Origin: Pinus tabuliformis
Lineage: Eukaryota; Streptophyta; Pinopsida; Pinales; Pinaceae
Assembly: GCA_031772625.1 (NCBI GenBank)
Contig: CM062816.1
Coordinates: 629,106,992-629,170,991 of the forward strand
DNA: 64,000 bases
Reading direction: 5' to 3'
The position numbers and the translations under genes are program-made. Of this stretch, positions 9,859-20,160 are shown piece by piece; the stretch's first letter is position 1; each line of letters opens with the position of its first letter. Below the pieces are notes generated by a model. That model was not told the DNA's origin. It was given only the letters and a program-made list of their open reading frames with translations, and made no database searches.

Positions 9859-11217
9859 TGTATACCATTATTTTTTCTTCTGAATCCATTTTCAGTTGTG
9901 CTTGCACACCTTCTTCCTTCAAATCTAGTTTTATCTTCAAGGGAAACATTTTGTTGCTTGTCATTTACACTTTTACAATCAACTACTTGCTTGGAAATTT
10001 ATCCAAGATTGCACATTCACCATTTTTGAAAAAAGACATTGGAACCCTTTTGCATGAGTTGTCCAATTCTTGTCAACTTGTGCTTCAAACCAAGGAAAAC
10101 ATATACATCTAAAATATACTTCTTCTCCCTCTTATTTCTTAGAATATTGACTCTTCCTTTTCCCATAAAAAACACTTTGTTATTTGTCCCTAATGTCACT
10201 TCATATTTCACACTTTCATATAGATTGGAAAACATTTTTATGTTCCTTGTCATGTTGTTGTTGTACCCTGAATCTAAAATCCATATGTATTTTTTTTCTC
10301 TTGTTCTACATTGCAAGCTAAAAACATACTATCATGGTTCTGATTTTCCTTTGAAATTTTTTCATTTGGTTTGTTACTAAGATCACGCTACTTCTTCCGA
10401 CATTCATTTGCATAAAGTCCATACTTCTTACAATAATGGCATTGAAATTGAGATTTATGATAACTCTAACCTTGTGCTTGATTTTGGATTGGACCTTGAC
10501 TTGGATTTTGATTTCTGCCTCTTCCACTTGAGCTTGAAGGGATACCTCTTCCACCTCTATGTGGGATTATATTCAATCTATGTTCATGAGAAATCAGTGA
10601 TGCAGGAAGCTCATCCACTGAAAAATGTGAGAGATCTTTTGTCTCTTATATAGCCACACTAATAGGGTCGAATCTTGATGGAAAACTCCTTAAAATTTTC
10701 TCAACTATCCTCCTATATTCAAGTGTCTGACCATGGGCCCTGATTTGAGTAACCAGTCCAATAACTTGTGTGAAAAATGAGTCTATATTATCAAACTCAT
10801 TTATCATATGGTCTCAAAATATCTTCTTAGCATTTGTAGCTTGGGTGTCTTCACTTTTTCCATGCCTTGTTAGGTTGTCTAGAGAATATCCCAAGCTTGT
10901 TTGGACTTTGTTGCTGCTGCAATCCTTGGAAATATGCTCTCATGCACAACTTGGGAGCTATAAAAGAGGGTTTTGGAGTCCTTCCTATTATATCTAAGCA
11001 AGTGTCTTTCTGCTTGTTAAAAAGCAATGTATGTTGCTGCATCTGCTAGTTCTAGGAATCCATTCTTCACCAAATCCCAAATATCCTGAGAAGAAAACAA
11101 GGCCTTCATTGTAATAACCCAATAATCATATTGTTTTCCATTGAACTGGGGTATATGTGGATTGTTCAAGCTTGTGCTACCATCTTTCACTATTAAGGAA
11201 AAAAACTTCGTGGATCC
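9859..11217 (-). pseudogene. Copia gag, zinc knuckle and protease remnants
   Basis: In minus order: gag start region with NNPHIPQFNGKQYDYWVITM and SSQDIWDLVKNGF (about 11170-11050), later YQGMEKVKTPKLQMLRRYFE; a zinc knuckle CHYCKKYGLYANEC (C-x2-C-x4-[Y]-x4-C type, His position lost) near 10440; protease WILDSGYNNNMT near 10285 (copia WxLDSGxxxHMT, His replaced). Several frameshifts and stops; clearly inactive. The region joins the integrase part across the PLE insertion. Confidence 0.83.
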
Positions 11218-11230
11218 TCTCTGATATCAT
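11218..11230 (-). other. Primer binding site of the copia element (degenerate)
   Basis: Minus strand ATGATATCAGAGA next to the LTR end resembles TGGTATCAGAG, the site for initiator tRNA-Met. One G to A change is seen. Confidence 0.65.
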
Positions 11231-11640
11231 TGTTTATTTTGGAGGCAGATAAGAAAAAACCTGAAAATTTATACATAGAAATAACACACATAGTAACAAC
11301 TAAGAGTAAAATAGAGTAACAAGACACTGTAAAACAGGGAATGAACGACAAGTCTACAAGATAAATATTTGTTTTAGCATGCAATAATTTATACCAAGAT
11401 TTCATGAACAGCTAAAACAATTACAAAGATAAAAACTGAGGCTTAAGCTCATTCACTGCCAAGAAAAGATAAAAAATTCACACTGTAATTTCTCTCTGTT
11501 ATGTGTTGAAACAGACTGTGTCATCCAACCAAATCTGCTTTGTAATTTTCTTATCTATTTTGTAGACTTTCGATCCCCTGTGAAAGATTTCACTCGACTA
11601 CAAAAAAAAATCCGCACATCAAAAGATTGATGTTGTTACA
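11231..11640 (-). repeat. 5' LTR of the copia element
   Basis: The 410-bp block starts TGTAACAACATC and ends CCAAAATAAACA on the minus strand, so it has TG...CA ends. It abuts the primer binding site. No second LTR is in the window for comparison. Confidence 0.65.
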
Positions 11641-11908
11641 TTAATATAATAAATCTGGAAAATTCATATGACATGTAATAAATTTAACTTTTTCATGAAA
11701 AAGAAAAAAATATAAAGGTAAGTTATGGGTGGTTTGTCACTTAAATTAATTTTATGTAGTTTCATTTATTGCGCAATAATAACTCACCAACTCTATGTCC
11801 TTAAGCCTCCAAAACATTAACTTGACATTCCTTCAGCTAAAAAGAAAAATATATTCCCTGCCTCAAAATACGACTTGATTGATCTACTTGCCTACTTTCT
11901 AAGATTGA

Positions 11909-12442
11909 CTATTGTGATTTTTTTAATGAGGTGGTTAGAAGTAATTTTTCAACATACTTGTGAAACGGTGGATTCATCCTTGATTTTATGTCCACTGCAA
12001 ATAACACTATGTAGGTTTTCTCCAGGGCGCTCTCCACTTCAATAGTGTGGGCTTGCCATAGGTTGGCTGTGAGAACCTCGTAGTTGGTGCATTTTTGGCC
12101 AACCTTCCTTTTTAAATGGCCCAACATTTCACCCGATATTGGAAATATCTTGGACGAATATTTGGAGCAAGATTTGGTCTCCAACTGGCTAGGGTTTGGC
12201 ATGTTCGAAAAATTTGTGAATTCCAGGTGCTCGTACTTTGTGTGAAGATGGTTTCATGCCTTCAAATGACTATGACAGAGATAGGAACTATGGATAGATA
12301 AGATTTCTCCTTTGGCCACACACGCTAAATTTCTTGTAAAATCCTGAGTAGGTAGTGTTGAATCACAATGAGCCATAAATACAACAAAAGGATCAATGAA
12401 AGGGTGAATTGAGCAATGAAAGGATGGAAGGCAAGGTGTCAT
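11909..12442 (-). pseudogene. BAHD-family acyltransferase fragment
   Basis: BAHD enzymes move acyl groups from CoA to alcohols or amines in plant secondary metabolism. One minus frame of about 178 codons with a single TGA reads QDFTRNLACVAKGEILSI, then FTNFSNMPNPSQLE, FPISGEMLGHLKRKV, NYEVLTANLWQAHT and VVLFAVDIKSRMNPP-like (seen as IVLFAVDIKSRMNPPFHKYV). These match, in order, the stretch after the catalytic HxxxDG, the STFEVLTAHxWRA region and the LLFAVDxRxRxNPPLP region. The HxxxDG is reduced to HCD with residues missing, and the C-terminal DFGWG part is absent. It is the only host-gene remnant I recognise. It could be a retrocopy or gene fragment; I see no poly-A tail. Confidence 0.75.
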
Positions 12443-13590
12443 GAGGAGTTAGAAACACCTATGACTGCTTAACAAGTGGCAAAGTAAATTATAATTTAAT
12501 TGAATTTGTTAATCTTTCATTTGAAACTGAAAATTGTGACTTTTCATTTCTCATACCCTTAATTTAATCCATTGGATTGTGACATAGACAAATAATATTA
12601 TAGGCATATAAAATGAGGACCATCCAAACAATTTTTTATTTATAAAAAAATGAAATTCCTCAATCCCAATTCCAATATAGACCACGACTTAATTAATAGT
12701 GGTAGATAGAAAAATATAGCAGTATAGTCTTACTTGGGTAGTAACTAATAAATTGACATGTGAAGTGTATAAATTAATTTATTGCTCAAGTTTTTCACAA
12801 AATTTGGGGTAGTAATGGGTGCAAACAATTACAATTTTACTCCAAATGAGAAAATAAATAATTGTGGAAAGTAACTTTGGAACTACATTTATTTACATAT
12901 TACACATTATTGAAGAATCTAGGGCAAAGTAGTGTAGTGTGATTCTTCGTTACTTGATAACAATTTGTGGATTATTTTTACGTTTCTTGTTATCTTGTTC
13001 TTCTTCTTCTTCTTATTAGTGCATATGTATGTACTTCATCAAACTGATACCCAAAAATAAATAGCAAGAACACAGTTTGGCTCTCTACTAGGGACAAAAC
13101 CTCTCCACTCTTGAGAGGAAAACCCTTGGTAAGGTTTCTCTTATTGAAGCTTCTTATTTGAACAAATTCCAAACCCTAGACCCTTGACTAGGATATCCTC
13201 CAAGCACAAGTCAAATCCTTCCTCTTTCTACACTATAAATTCAATACATGGACCTTTGTCTTCCAACACTTATCTCCTTAGCACTTCATCCTTCTTCTGC
13301 TGCTTGTCTAAGTTACGAAACCCTAGAACATTAGGGGTTCTTCACTTCGTTATAGAGAGAGTCTTTTTCGCTTTAATTTGGATACTATTGTAGTGCCTAC
13401 AACCACCCTCCAAAATTTTTCCTTAGCTTCATTTCGGAGCCTCCCTACCAACCTTTCACATCAACATGTCTTGCTTCATCAAGTACACAATATTCAATGT
13501 TTTTCTTGTAGAAAGGAAGCTTGTCTATCAGAGCTTGAGGCATCCCCCTCATAGGCTGTTTGTATGGACTTGGTCTAGTTGCAGGCTACA
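12443..13590. other. No gene seen
   Basis: AT-rich sequence, a short GAA/TTC run near 13000, and short unassigned frames only. No domain, LTR end or tandem array is recognised. Confidence 0.5.
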
Positions 13591-13599
13591 TAGCTCCCT

Positions 13600-13870
13600 C
13601 AAGAAACTACACAATTTTGGAGGGCAACCAACCTTCCCTCCAGAAATCATGCAATTCAGTCTGGCAACCTACTGGGCTCCAAAATTGTGCAATTCAGTGA
13701 GTCGGGCTTCATCCAGAAAATTTTGCAATTCCTCTCAACAGGGCTGGTCAACCCAAGAATTACACAATATTGGGCAATAGTCAGCTTCTCTACCCAAAAA
13801 TTGCACAAATTTCCTAGGCAGCCATCCCAATCCCCTTCTAGAAATGCACATTTTCTCCCAGCAGTTGAGT
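13600..13870. repeat. Degenerate ~38-bp minisatellite, about seven units, core TTGYGCAATTC
   Basis: Units end in variants of CAGAAATTNTGCAATTC, centred near 13606, 13646, 13684, 13721, 13758, 13797 and 13840, so about 37-43 bp apart. The part between cores is variable. A second block with the same core lies at 14590-14910. Confidence 0.65.
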
Positions 13871-14589
13871 AGCCTCTTACACATGCAATTGAATTGATTG
13901 GTTCCCTCCGAGATTGAGAAAAATTGATTTTCATGCATGGGCTGCTTCTCCCAAGTTATCATGCAAATGCATCCCTTGATTCAAGGATCTAATTTTAGCA
14001 GATGGAGGTTGCATCCAAGGATCATCTCGGAAACCTCCCAATGAGTGTTGCTCTTCCTAGATTTGTGGCATGCACGTCACATCTTTGATTTTATCAATAC
14101 TCATGAACTGGATGTTTCAGAGCTCATTCCTAACATCAACCTTATAGATCTGACATCCCACATCGCATCTAGGAGCATTCAGCACATTCAACTGAGTTGT
14201 TTTTGGGAAATCCCTCTTTCCATGTCTTATGTTGCATTTATGGCACTTTTTGTGTTTTGCTTCATATGAATGTTGCCTGCTTGATGTCAATGATCTATTG
14301 TTGTCATTTTGATACATACTAGCTTGTACTAACACCATTTCAGTTTTCGTTAACATCTCATTACAGTCACATGCATGAAATTGTTTTTCACGAACTGTCG
14401 CCGATTCAACGACTTGCCTCACCCACATGCATGTTGTTCCATTTTCTGAATCTGTCATTCACCGTTTGCATACACAATCATTCACATATGTTTACACTTA
14501 GTATTGTCATGCATTCACATTCTCATTCGATTTCAGTTGCCCATCGGCGAGTCTAGGCAACCTTGGCTTGGACTCTGCCACACCAAGCC

Positions 14590-14910
14590 AACATTGCACA
14601 ATCCTGAGAGAGAAGGATTTGTCTTCCTCTTAGGAAATGTGCATTTCTACCTAGAGGTTGTCGTTTAGTATTGAATTATGCAATTCTGAGGGGTAGTGAT
14701 TGCTGGCCCAGAAAATTGCGCAATGCAGTCACTCAGCTTGCAACCATTGCTAGCTGAGATTGCACATTATGTAATTCTAGCAATCAGCAGCTAGAATAGA
14801 CTATGCATTGCACAATTCCAAAAATTAGTCAACCTCCGAGTAGCCTAGACTATGCCTTGTGTAATATTGGCAGTTAGTCTCCTGATCTCCCAGCGTAAAT
14901 TGCGCAACCT
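14590..14910. repeat. Second block of the TTGYGCAATTC minisatellite
   Basis: About seven more units with cores such as GAAATGTGCATTTC, GAATTATGCAATTC, AAAATTGCGCAATGC, TGCATTGCACAATTCC and AAATTGCGCAACC. Spacing is looser than in the first block, 40-50 bp. Confidence 0.6.
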
Positions 14911-16100
14911 TCATGATCAGTCACACAGGTATGTTGCAAGTCAGTTCTCAAGTTCATTTTGGTTTTCGACTGACAGATTTCTTGCCATGAGTGTTTCCAT
15001 GTCTCCATGTATTGCAAGTGTTCATCTGCCTCTCAGCAGTACAAGTACAATAGTTTCCAAGAGAGTAGAGTCGAAGACACTGTTCAAAGCACTCTTTGGG
15101 ATGTAGTCAATCGAATTTCTATGGACTTGCCTACCCACAAAGACATCAAGTTCTTCGTAGTCAAGGACATCAAGATATGATGGCACCAACATCACAACAA
15201 GTAGCATCATGAACATTAACTGAAGTTAGCATACCAAATGCAACAAATGCAAGAGGAAGGTTGTTGACAACATAAAGGTGGAACAAAGTTTCAAGCTCAA
15301 GCAGATCCACTAGTGATGAAAGCAACTTTGGAGACTCAAGCTATGAGGTGACGACGCGGCATGAATATCGCGAAGATAGAGAATGGAACAAAGAATGAGT
15401 TGCATGTGCTAAAGTAGCAACTCAAGGAAGAACATGATCTGCATAGACAAAAGAATGAGTTGCAGCAAGAACATGTACAACAGTGGGTGCAACATGCACT
15501 CACGGATGAAACTACACCCGTACAAGTTAAAGATCCATCCCAGTAGCTAGCATGGAGTAGACATGGTGAGCAGTGTTTTTGATCACATGCAAGGTAATTC
15601 AGCAGCATGCATGTCATTGTGCGCATGCATTCGATCCCACCCATTCAGCACACTCACTGAGGTAATACAAGAAGCAAGTTCAACTGGAGCTGAACATGTA
15701 GTTGAGAGTTGATGCACATGACCACCAACACACACTACAAGATCAACATAGACACTATGAATCAGTGTGTTGTTGGTTCAATTACACCCAAGAAGACCAT
15801 GCACATGTTAGAAAGTGAGCTGGACGGAGGAGCCACACCAGCGCACTCGGATGCAATAGATGCAAGAGTTCGCTTCAGCAAGATGTCACCATGGATCACA
15901 TGTACACTATCATGGATGACCAAGCTTGAGATCATCTCACCACCTTCACCATCATAAGCATGTCAAAGAGTTGGTCTCACCACAACGGATTGTGTGTCAA
16001 TGATGTATTGCATGGCTTGCTCAAGCCATTTTGTCTCACATGAGCACATGTGCATTGTAATATAATGTCTTTTCAAGTGGAAGTTCAAGTGTAGATAGTT
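14911..16100. other. Unassigned retroelement-like sequence
   Basis: At about 15390-15540 the plus strand reads a Gln/Glu/His-rich, possibly coiled-coil segment (KNELHVLK, stop, QLKEEHDLHRQKNELQQEHV) recalling retroelement gag tails. No catalytic motif is present, so no function is assigned. Confidence 0.4.
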
Positions 16101-16127
16101 GGATGTAACAATCATAGATTAAATGAA

Positions 16128-16450
16128 GAGTCATGAGGGTAGATGAACTGTCACAATGGGGAATGTCAAGGGTCACCCCACCCTTTGCTATAAATAGAAC
16201 CTCATAACTCATTGTAAAGGCTTTTGGTCAGCCAAGCTTCTGATAGGACTATATTAGAGAGAGCTTGGACAATATTGTAAGGAGCCTTGGCTTCTCCACT
16301 ACGCAGAGCTAGTACATCTCCTTAGAGGAGCAAGCGGTTGTGGCTGTAACGTTCCACTATTGGAATTAGTGGTTGGAAATGGATGTATTGTATGGTTGGA
16401 ACTTACACTTATTAATATAACAAGAGCCAACACATTTCATTTATATGTTG
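16128..16450 (+). promoter_or_regulatory. LTR-like promoter block A with TATA box
   Basis: GAGTCATGAGGGTAGATGAAC is followed about 60 bp on by CTATAAATAG (TATA at 16189). The same arrangement recurs at 18662-18800 (block B). Two related blocks with TATA boxes flanking a long frame look like the U3/R parts of old LTRs, but I could not define LTR ends. Confidence 0.45.
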
Positions 16451-17053
16451 TATTATATTCTATGCTATTTGGTTTACTCTAAATGATACATGTATTTGTT
16501 TACTTACGCATGCATGTATAGCTATCTGTGTATGTATGTATAAATATTTCTAAAATGTGTTGTTGGTTTAACCATCACTTTAGTTTGCTTGCTAACTTTC
16601 CTTCCATGTTGTGATGTATCTTCGCTTGTGTGTTCCCTTCTTAACTACGTGTTATCACAGGTTTCCAAGGGGTGAACTCATCTCAAACCCCATGTGTTAG
16701 AATCTCTCATGCACCTTCTTTGGCTCACTATAGTTGTCACACGCTTGCTACCAACATAGTTATCTTACTTGCCTCCACCGTGGAGTGATGTGGGAGATCA
16801 TGCACACACCTCTGTTGAACTGTCACATCCTCTCACCCCACCTGCTCTTGATATCTGTGCAAATTTGGCTTGAAAGCCTATTGGTTGCCATTATGGGTTC
16901 ATTCCCTTAACCTATGTCCCCGTGCTCTGTTGATCCTTCGAATTGTACTATCTTGTGTTCTTCCATTACGGATTCCTCACCTATTGTGAACGAGGATTAA
17001 GTTGTCGACAGAGTTGGTGTTATGCAACCAACCTGTGCCATCATTCATAATGA
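16451..17053. other. No gene seen
   Basis: Lies between LTR-like block A and the decayed frame. A short plus-strand stretch reading VGVMQPTCAIIHNECVWNL could be its frameshifted N-terminal part. Confidence 0.4.
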
Positions 17054-18031
17054 GTGTGTGTGGAATCTAAAGAAGAACCCACGGTGAAGGATGACTCCCT
17101 TCGAGTCATGCCTCATCTGTTTTATCCTGCCATCCATTGTGATTCTGTCACTGCTGATTTCCCTAGTGAAAACCCATTTCTGGATGTTTCTATTTTCGAT
17201 CATTCACAAGGCACGTCGGAAGTCAGTCTGTCATTATAGTGCAGAGAGGACAGACCTTCCTACAAAAATCTATCCAATCTGTCATCTGTCATTTCAAAAA
17301 ACACAGAGGGTGAACTTCTTTGCTTCTCATTTACCCCTCTGCACGATTCATCGAATCATGAGGATGCCGACAAACATCCTGAATTTTTAGATCTTGGTTG
17401 CCGTGATCTTTCTACTTCTTCATCTAGTCACAATTTTGATTCAATCATTGTTAATCTATTTAATACATTGGTCTACGATGATCTATCAGTTAAAGAAGTC
17501 AAAACCCCACAGGTTGTCGAGGCACTTCAGCCTGAGCTGATGGTTATGTCAGGCCCTCGCTGTCTTGAGGTTGGTTTCACTTCTGATTAGGAAATTGTTG
17601 AAACAATAGAGGCTCCTCATCACTCTCTTCTTTGCATTGAAGATCAACTAAACACCCAGATTTCTTTTCCTCTACTCGAACTACATGATCCTATCGCTCA
17701 TGTGTTGGAGGAATCTTACACAGCAAGCACACATGCACAACGTAAGTGGTATACCTTTCTCTCATTTTCTTGCATGTCACAATCAAGAAAATACATACAC
17801 TCAACATCTGCATGCAATGTAGCACAAAACCATGGTAGCTCCGCAAAGTGTATGTCATGCGATTTCACTCATCTTTGTTCTGTGGTCCCTTGTAAGCTCA
17901 GAGTGTGTCCACTTTCATCGTTATATCTTTCATGCTTGTTGGTTTACGAAATTGTGATGTTCGCAACCTGTGCTTTCATCATCCCGCCTCGCAAGCTTGC
18001 TACTTTTCCCAAACATCTGCATTCGAAATGA
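17054..18031 (+). pseudogene. Decayed long frame of unknown retroelement-like protein
   Basis: One plus-strand frame of about 325 codons is broken only by TAG at 17237-17239 and TAG near 17588. It contains SSHNFDSIIVNLFNTLVYDD, VKTPQVVEALQPELMVMSG and HHSLLCIEDQLNTQISFPLL. I recognise no domain. It lies between two related LTR-like blocks, so it may be the internal frame of a non-autonomous LTR element. The last 90 codons are Cys/Ser-rich with a hydrophobic stretch near LSSLYLSCLLVYEIVMFATC, and may be non-coding read-through. Confidence 0.4.
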
Positions 18032-18661
18032 TCATGTATCATGGTATAATAAGAGGTTTTTGGATTTGATGTCGTCTCATCATGAGTGACTGTAGGTACA
18101 GGTATACTAACAAACATGGTGTGACAACGAATGAGATGAATGAAGGGGGCACATGCAGAAGGACATGTCCACCAATAGACGAACGAACGATGCATGTGAA
18201 GAGATGTGTTTGCGAATGGATGATCATGAAAATATGTGTTTGTGGATGGACGGATGAGAAAACATGCAAGACGTGATCATCTACGGATGAACGAACGAAC
18301 ATGCACCTTTCACAAGGAGACAAACTTGTCAAGCCTTCCAACATACAAGAAAGGAGCAATGTTCCAAAGCAACATCAAGTGAACCAACGACCAACGAAGT
18401 CTCCACGCACCTTGCCATATGGAGGTGAAGATGTGACACACCATGAAGACATCCATCACCCAGAAACACTACGGCTCAACATGCACTCCAATAGCAGCAT
18501 GAATGTACCAACACTCTCATGTCGAGTCATGTCATGAGTCATGTCGCCCACATCTCTACTATGGGCCATGTTTTCAAATAATGTAATATAACGTGGAAGA
18601 CCAAGAGACCCACTTGTTTTTCAAAGAGTCATGTAAAGTCGAAAGCTCATGGAAGTCAAAT

Positions 18662-19020
18662 AGTCATGAGGGTAGTTGAACAACCACAAGGGTTAGTTTC
18701 GCCCTTGGCTATAAATACCCCCTCATTTGTACATGCAAGGGACTTTTTCACCTTAGATCCTCCCACATAGCTAAGAGAGTCTGTTATATTTTCTTTGAGG
18801 AGTAAGCAGTGGCTCCAATGCCCCTCACATGGGGTTAGTGATGTATGGTGTAACGATGTGTCGAGGAACTTTCGCTTAATTCAGAAGCCTGCTAATATGC
18901 CAACACGTTTTCACACATGTATTGTCTCTGTTGTAAGACTAATCTTTAACACTTGTAATGCATGTTGCTTGAACCTATGTTTAACACTTGAACTAATTCA
19001 CTTGTTGTAATACACATATG
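18662..19020 (+). promoter_or_regulatory. LTR-like promoter block B with TATA box
   Basis: AGTCATGAGGGTAGTTGAAC precedes CTATAAATAC (TATA at 18710), as in block A. Downstream parts of the two blocks share gapped words such as a 'gaggag(c/t)aagc' stretch. Similarity is weak enough that the blocks may be different insertions of related families. Confidence 0.42.
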
Positions 19021-20160
19021 GTAATGAAAATGTGTTGTATATGCTGTTAACATTGTCTCTCTTATGTAGACTACTCTCGGTCTAATCCACTGAGTGTTAA
19101 ACGTGTTATCTTCATTTATGTGTTGTGATTGCCACATCCATGTGGACTATTCCGCCAGAAGCTGTGTATGTCCTATTGTGTTTTGTGTTCCTACCAGAGT
19201 TGGGACTTCTCCCAATCGACTTGGGACTCACTCTCACCCTCTCCCTCTATGGTGAAAGAACCATTGACACAAGTGACACTTACACTCACTAGGCACGCGA
19301 AGCTCACTTCTCGGAAAACAAAGAAGACCACTCTCTTGTGTTGACAAGTAAGAGTTGAGGAAAATATTTAAGATAATGGCAACCAGGCCGTCGTATCGGA
19401 TGCGACTTCTACACGAAACGGTGTGAGGTCTAGTTGGGACTTCATACCAGGGATATCCCTTGATGTTGGTAGGTCTAGCACCGTCAACAGATACCTTGTA
19501 GATCTAGATACACATCGAATGTTTCTACCTTCTTCTGTTGTCAAATCTGTAAGGGCTTACTTGTTGCACATGTTGATAAAAACCCTAAAACAATCTCCTT
19601 CTCCTTGTTGTATTTTCCTTCGTTGCTGGTTGGGGAGGCCTTATGGTCCTTGTTTCTTAGCCCAAAACCAAGATACTTGTTACTAGTATAATTACCATAG
19701 GAAGCCTCCTTTATCTTCACACATGTGGCTATAGAAACCCTATAAAACATTTCTTCTTCTTCACTATTCTTCCTCCTTGCTTGTTGTCCTTGTAAACCCT
19801 TTACCTTGGGTTTCTTTGTCCTCCTTATTAATATTTTTCCTTCCTTATACCCTTGTTGATTTAAGAGAGAATTCATTATCCTTTTGAGGAGTGGACAACC
19901 TCTATAAATAGAGGTTTGTCCCTCCTCTTCAAGCTAACTTGACAGTTTCACTATAATTCATCTTTTCTTCATTATTTTGTTGCTTGGAGACTTCATTGAT
20001 GCTAGGAGAGGATTTAACTTGTCTTGGAGGTGTTCCCATGACCTTGTACATTGATATTCATGATGTAACATGCCCTCAAAGGGTCTCATCATAATTACAT
20101 TTTGACTTTGGCTTTCTAGACGCACTTTAAAATATGCTTGACCTATTTTCAATGAGCAAA
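19021..20160. other. No gene seen; repeat-derived sequence
   Basis: Contains pyrimidine-rich stretches with repeated AAACCCT words and a 111-codon minus frame (19541-19876) without recognisable domains. Confidence 0.4.

Larger units (their letters stand above)
6168..11640 (-). mobile_element. Ty1/copia retrotransposon, 3' end lost, interrupted by PLE 2
   Basis: The order on the minus strand is 5' LTR (11640-11231), primer binding site, gag, zinc knuckle, protease, GAG-pre-integrase, integrase and RT. Protease and integrase before RT is the copia arrangement. The RT is cut at 6167 by the CACTA-like element, so RNase H and the 3' LTR are missing. PLE 2 occupies 8392-9840. The coding parts carry many stops and frameshifts. 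Confidence 0.88.

Noticed and set aside
19541..19876. 111-codon minus frame rich in Lys and Glu
   Set aside because: Antisense to pyrimidine-rich repeat words (AAACCCT, CTTCTTC), which by themselves give Lys/Glu-rich reading.
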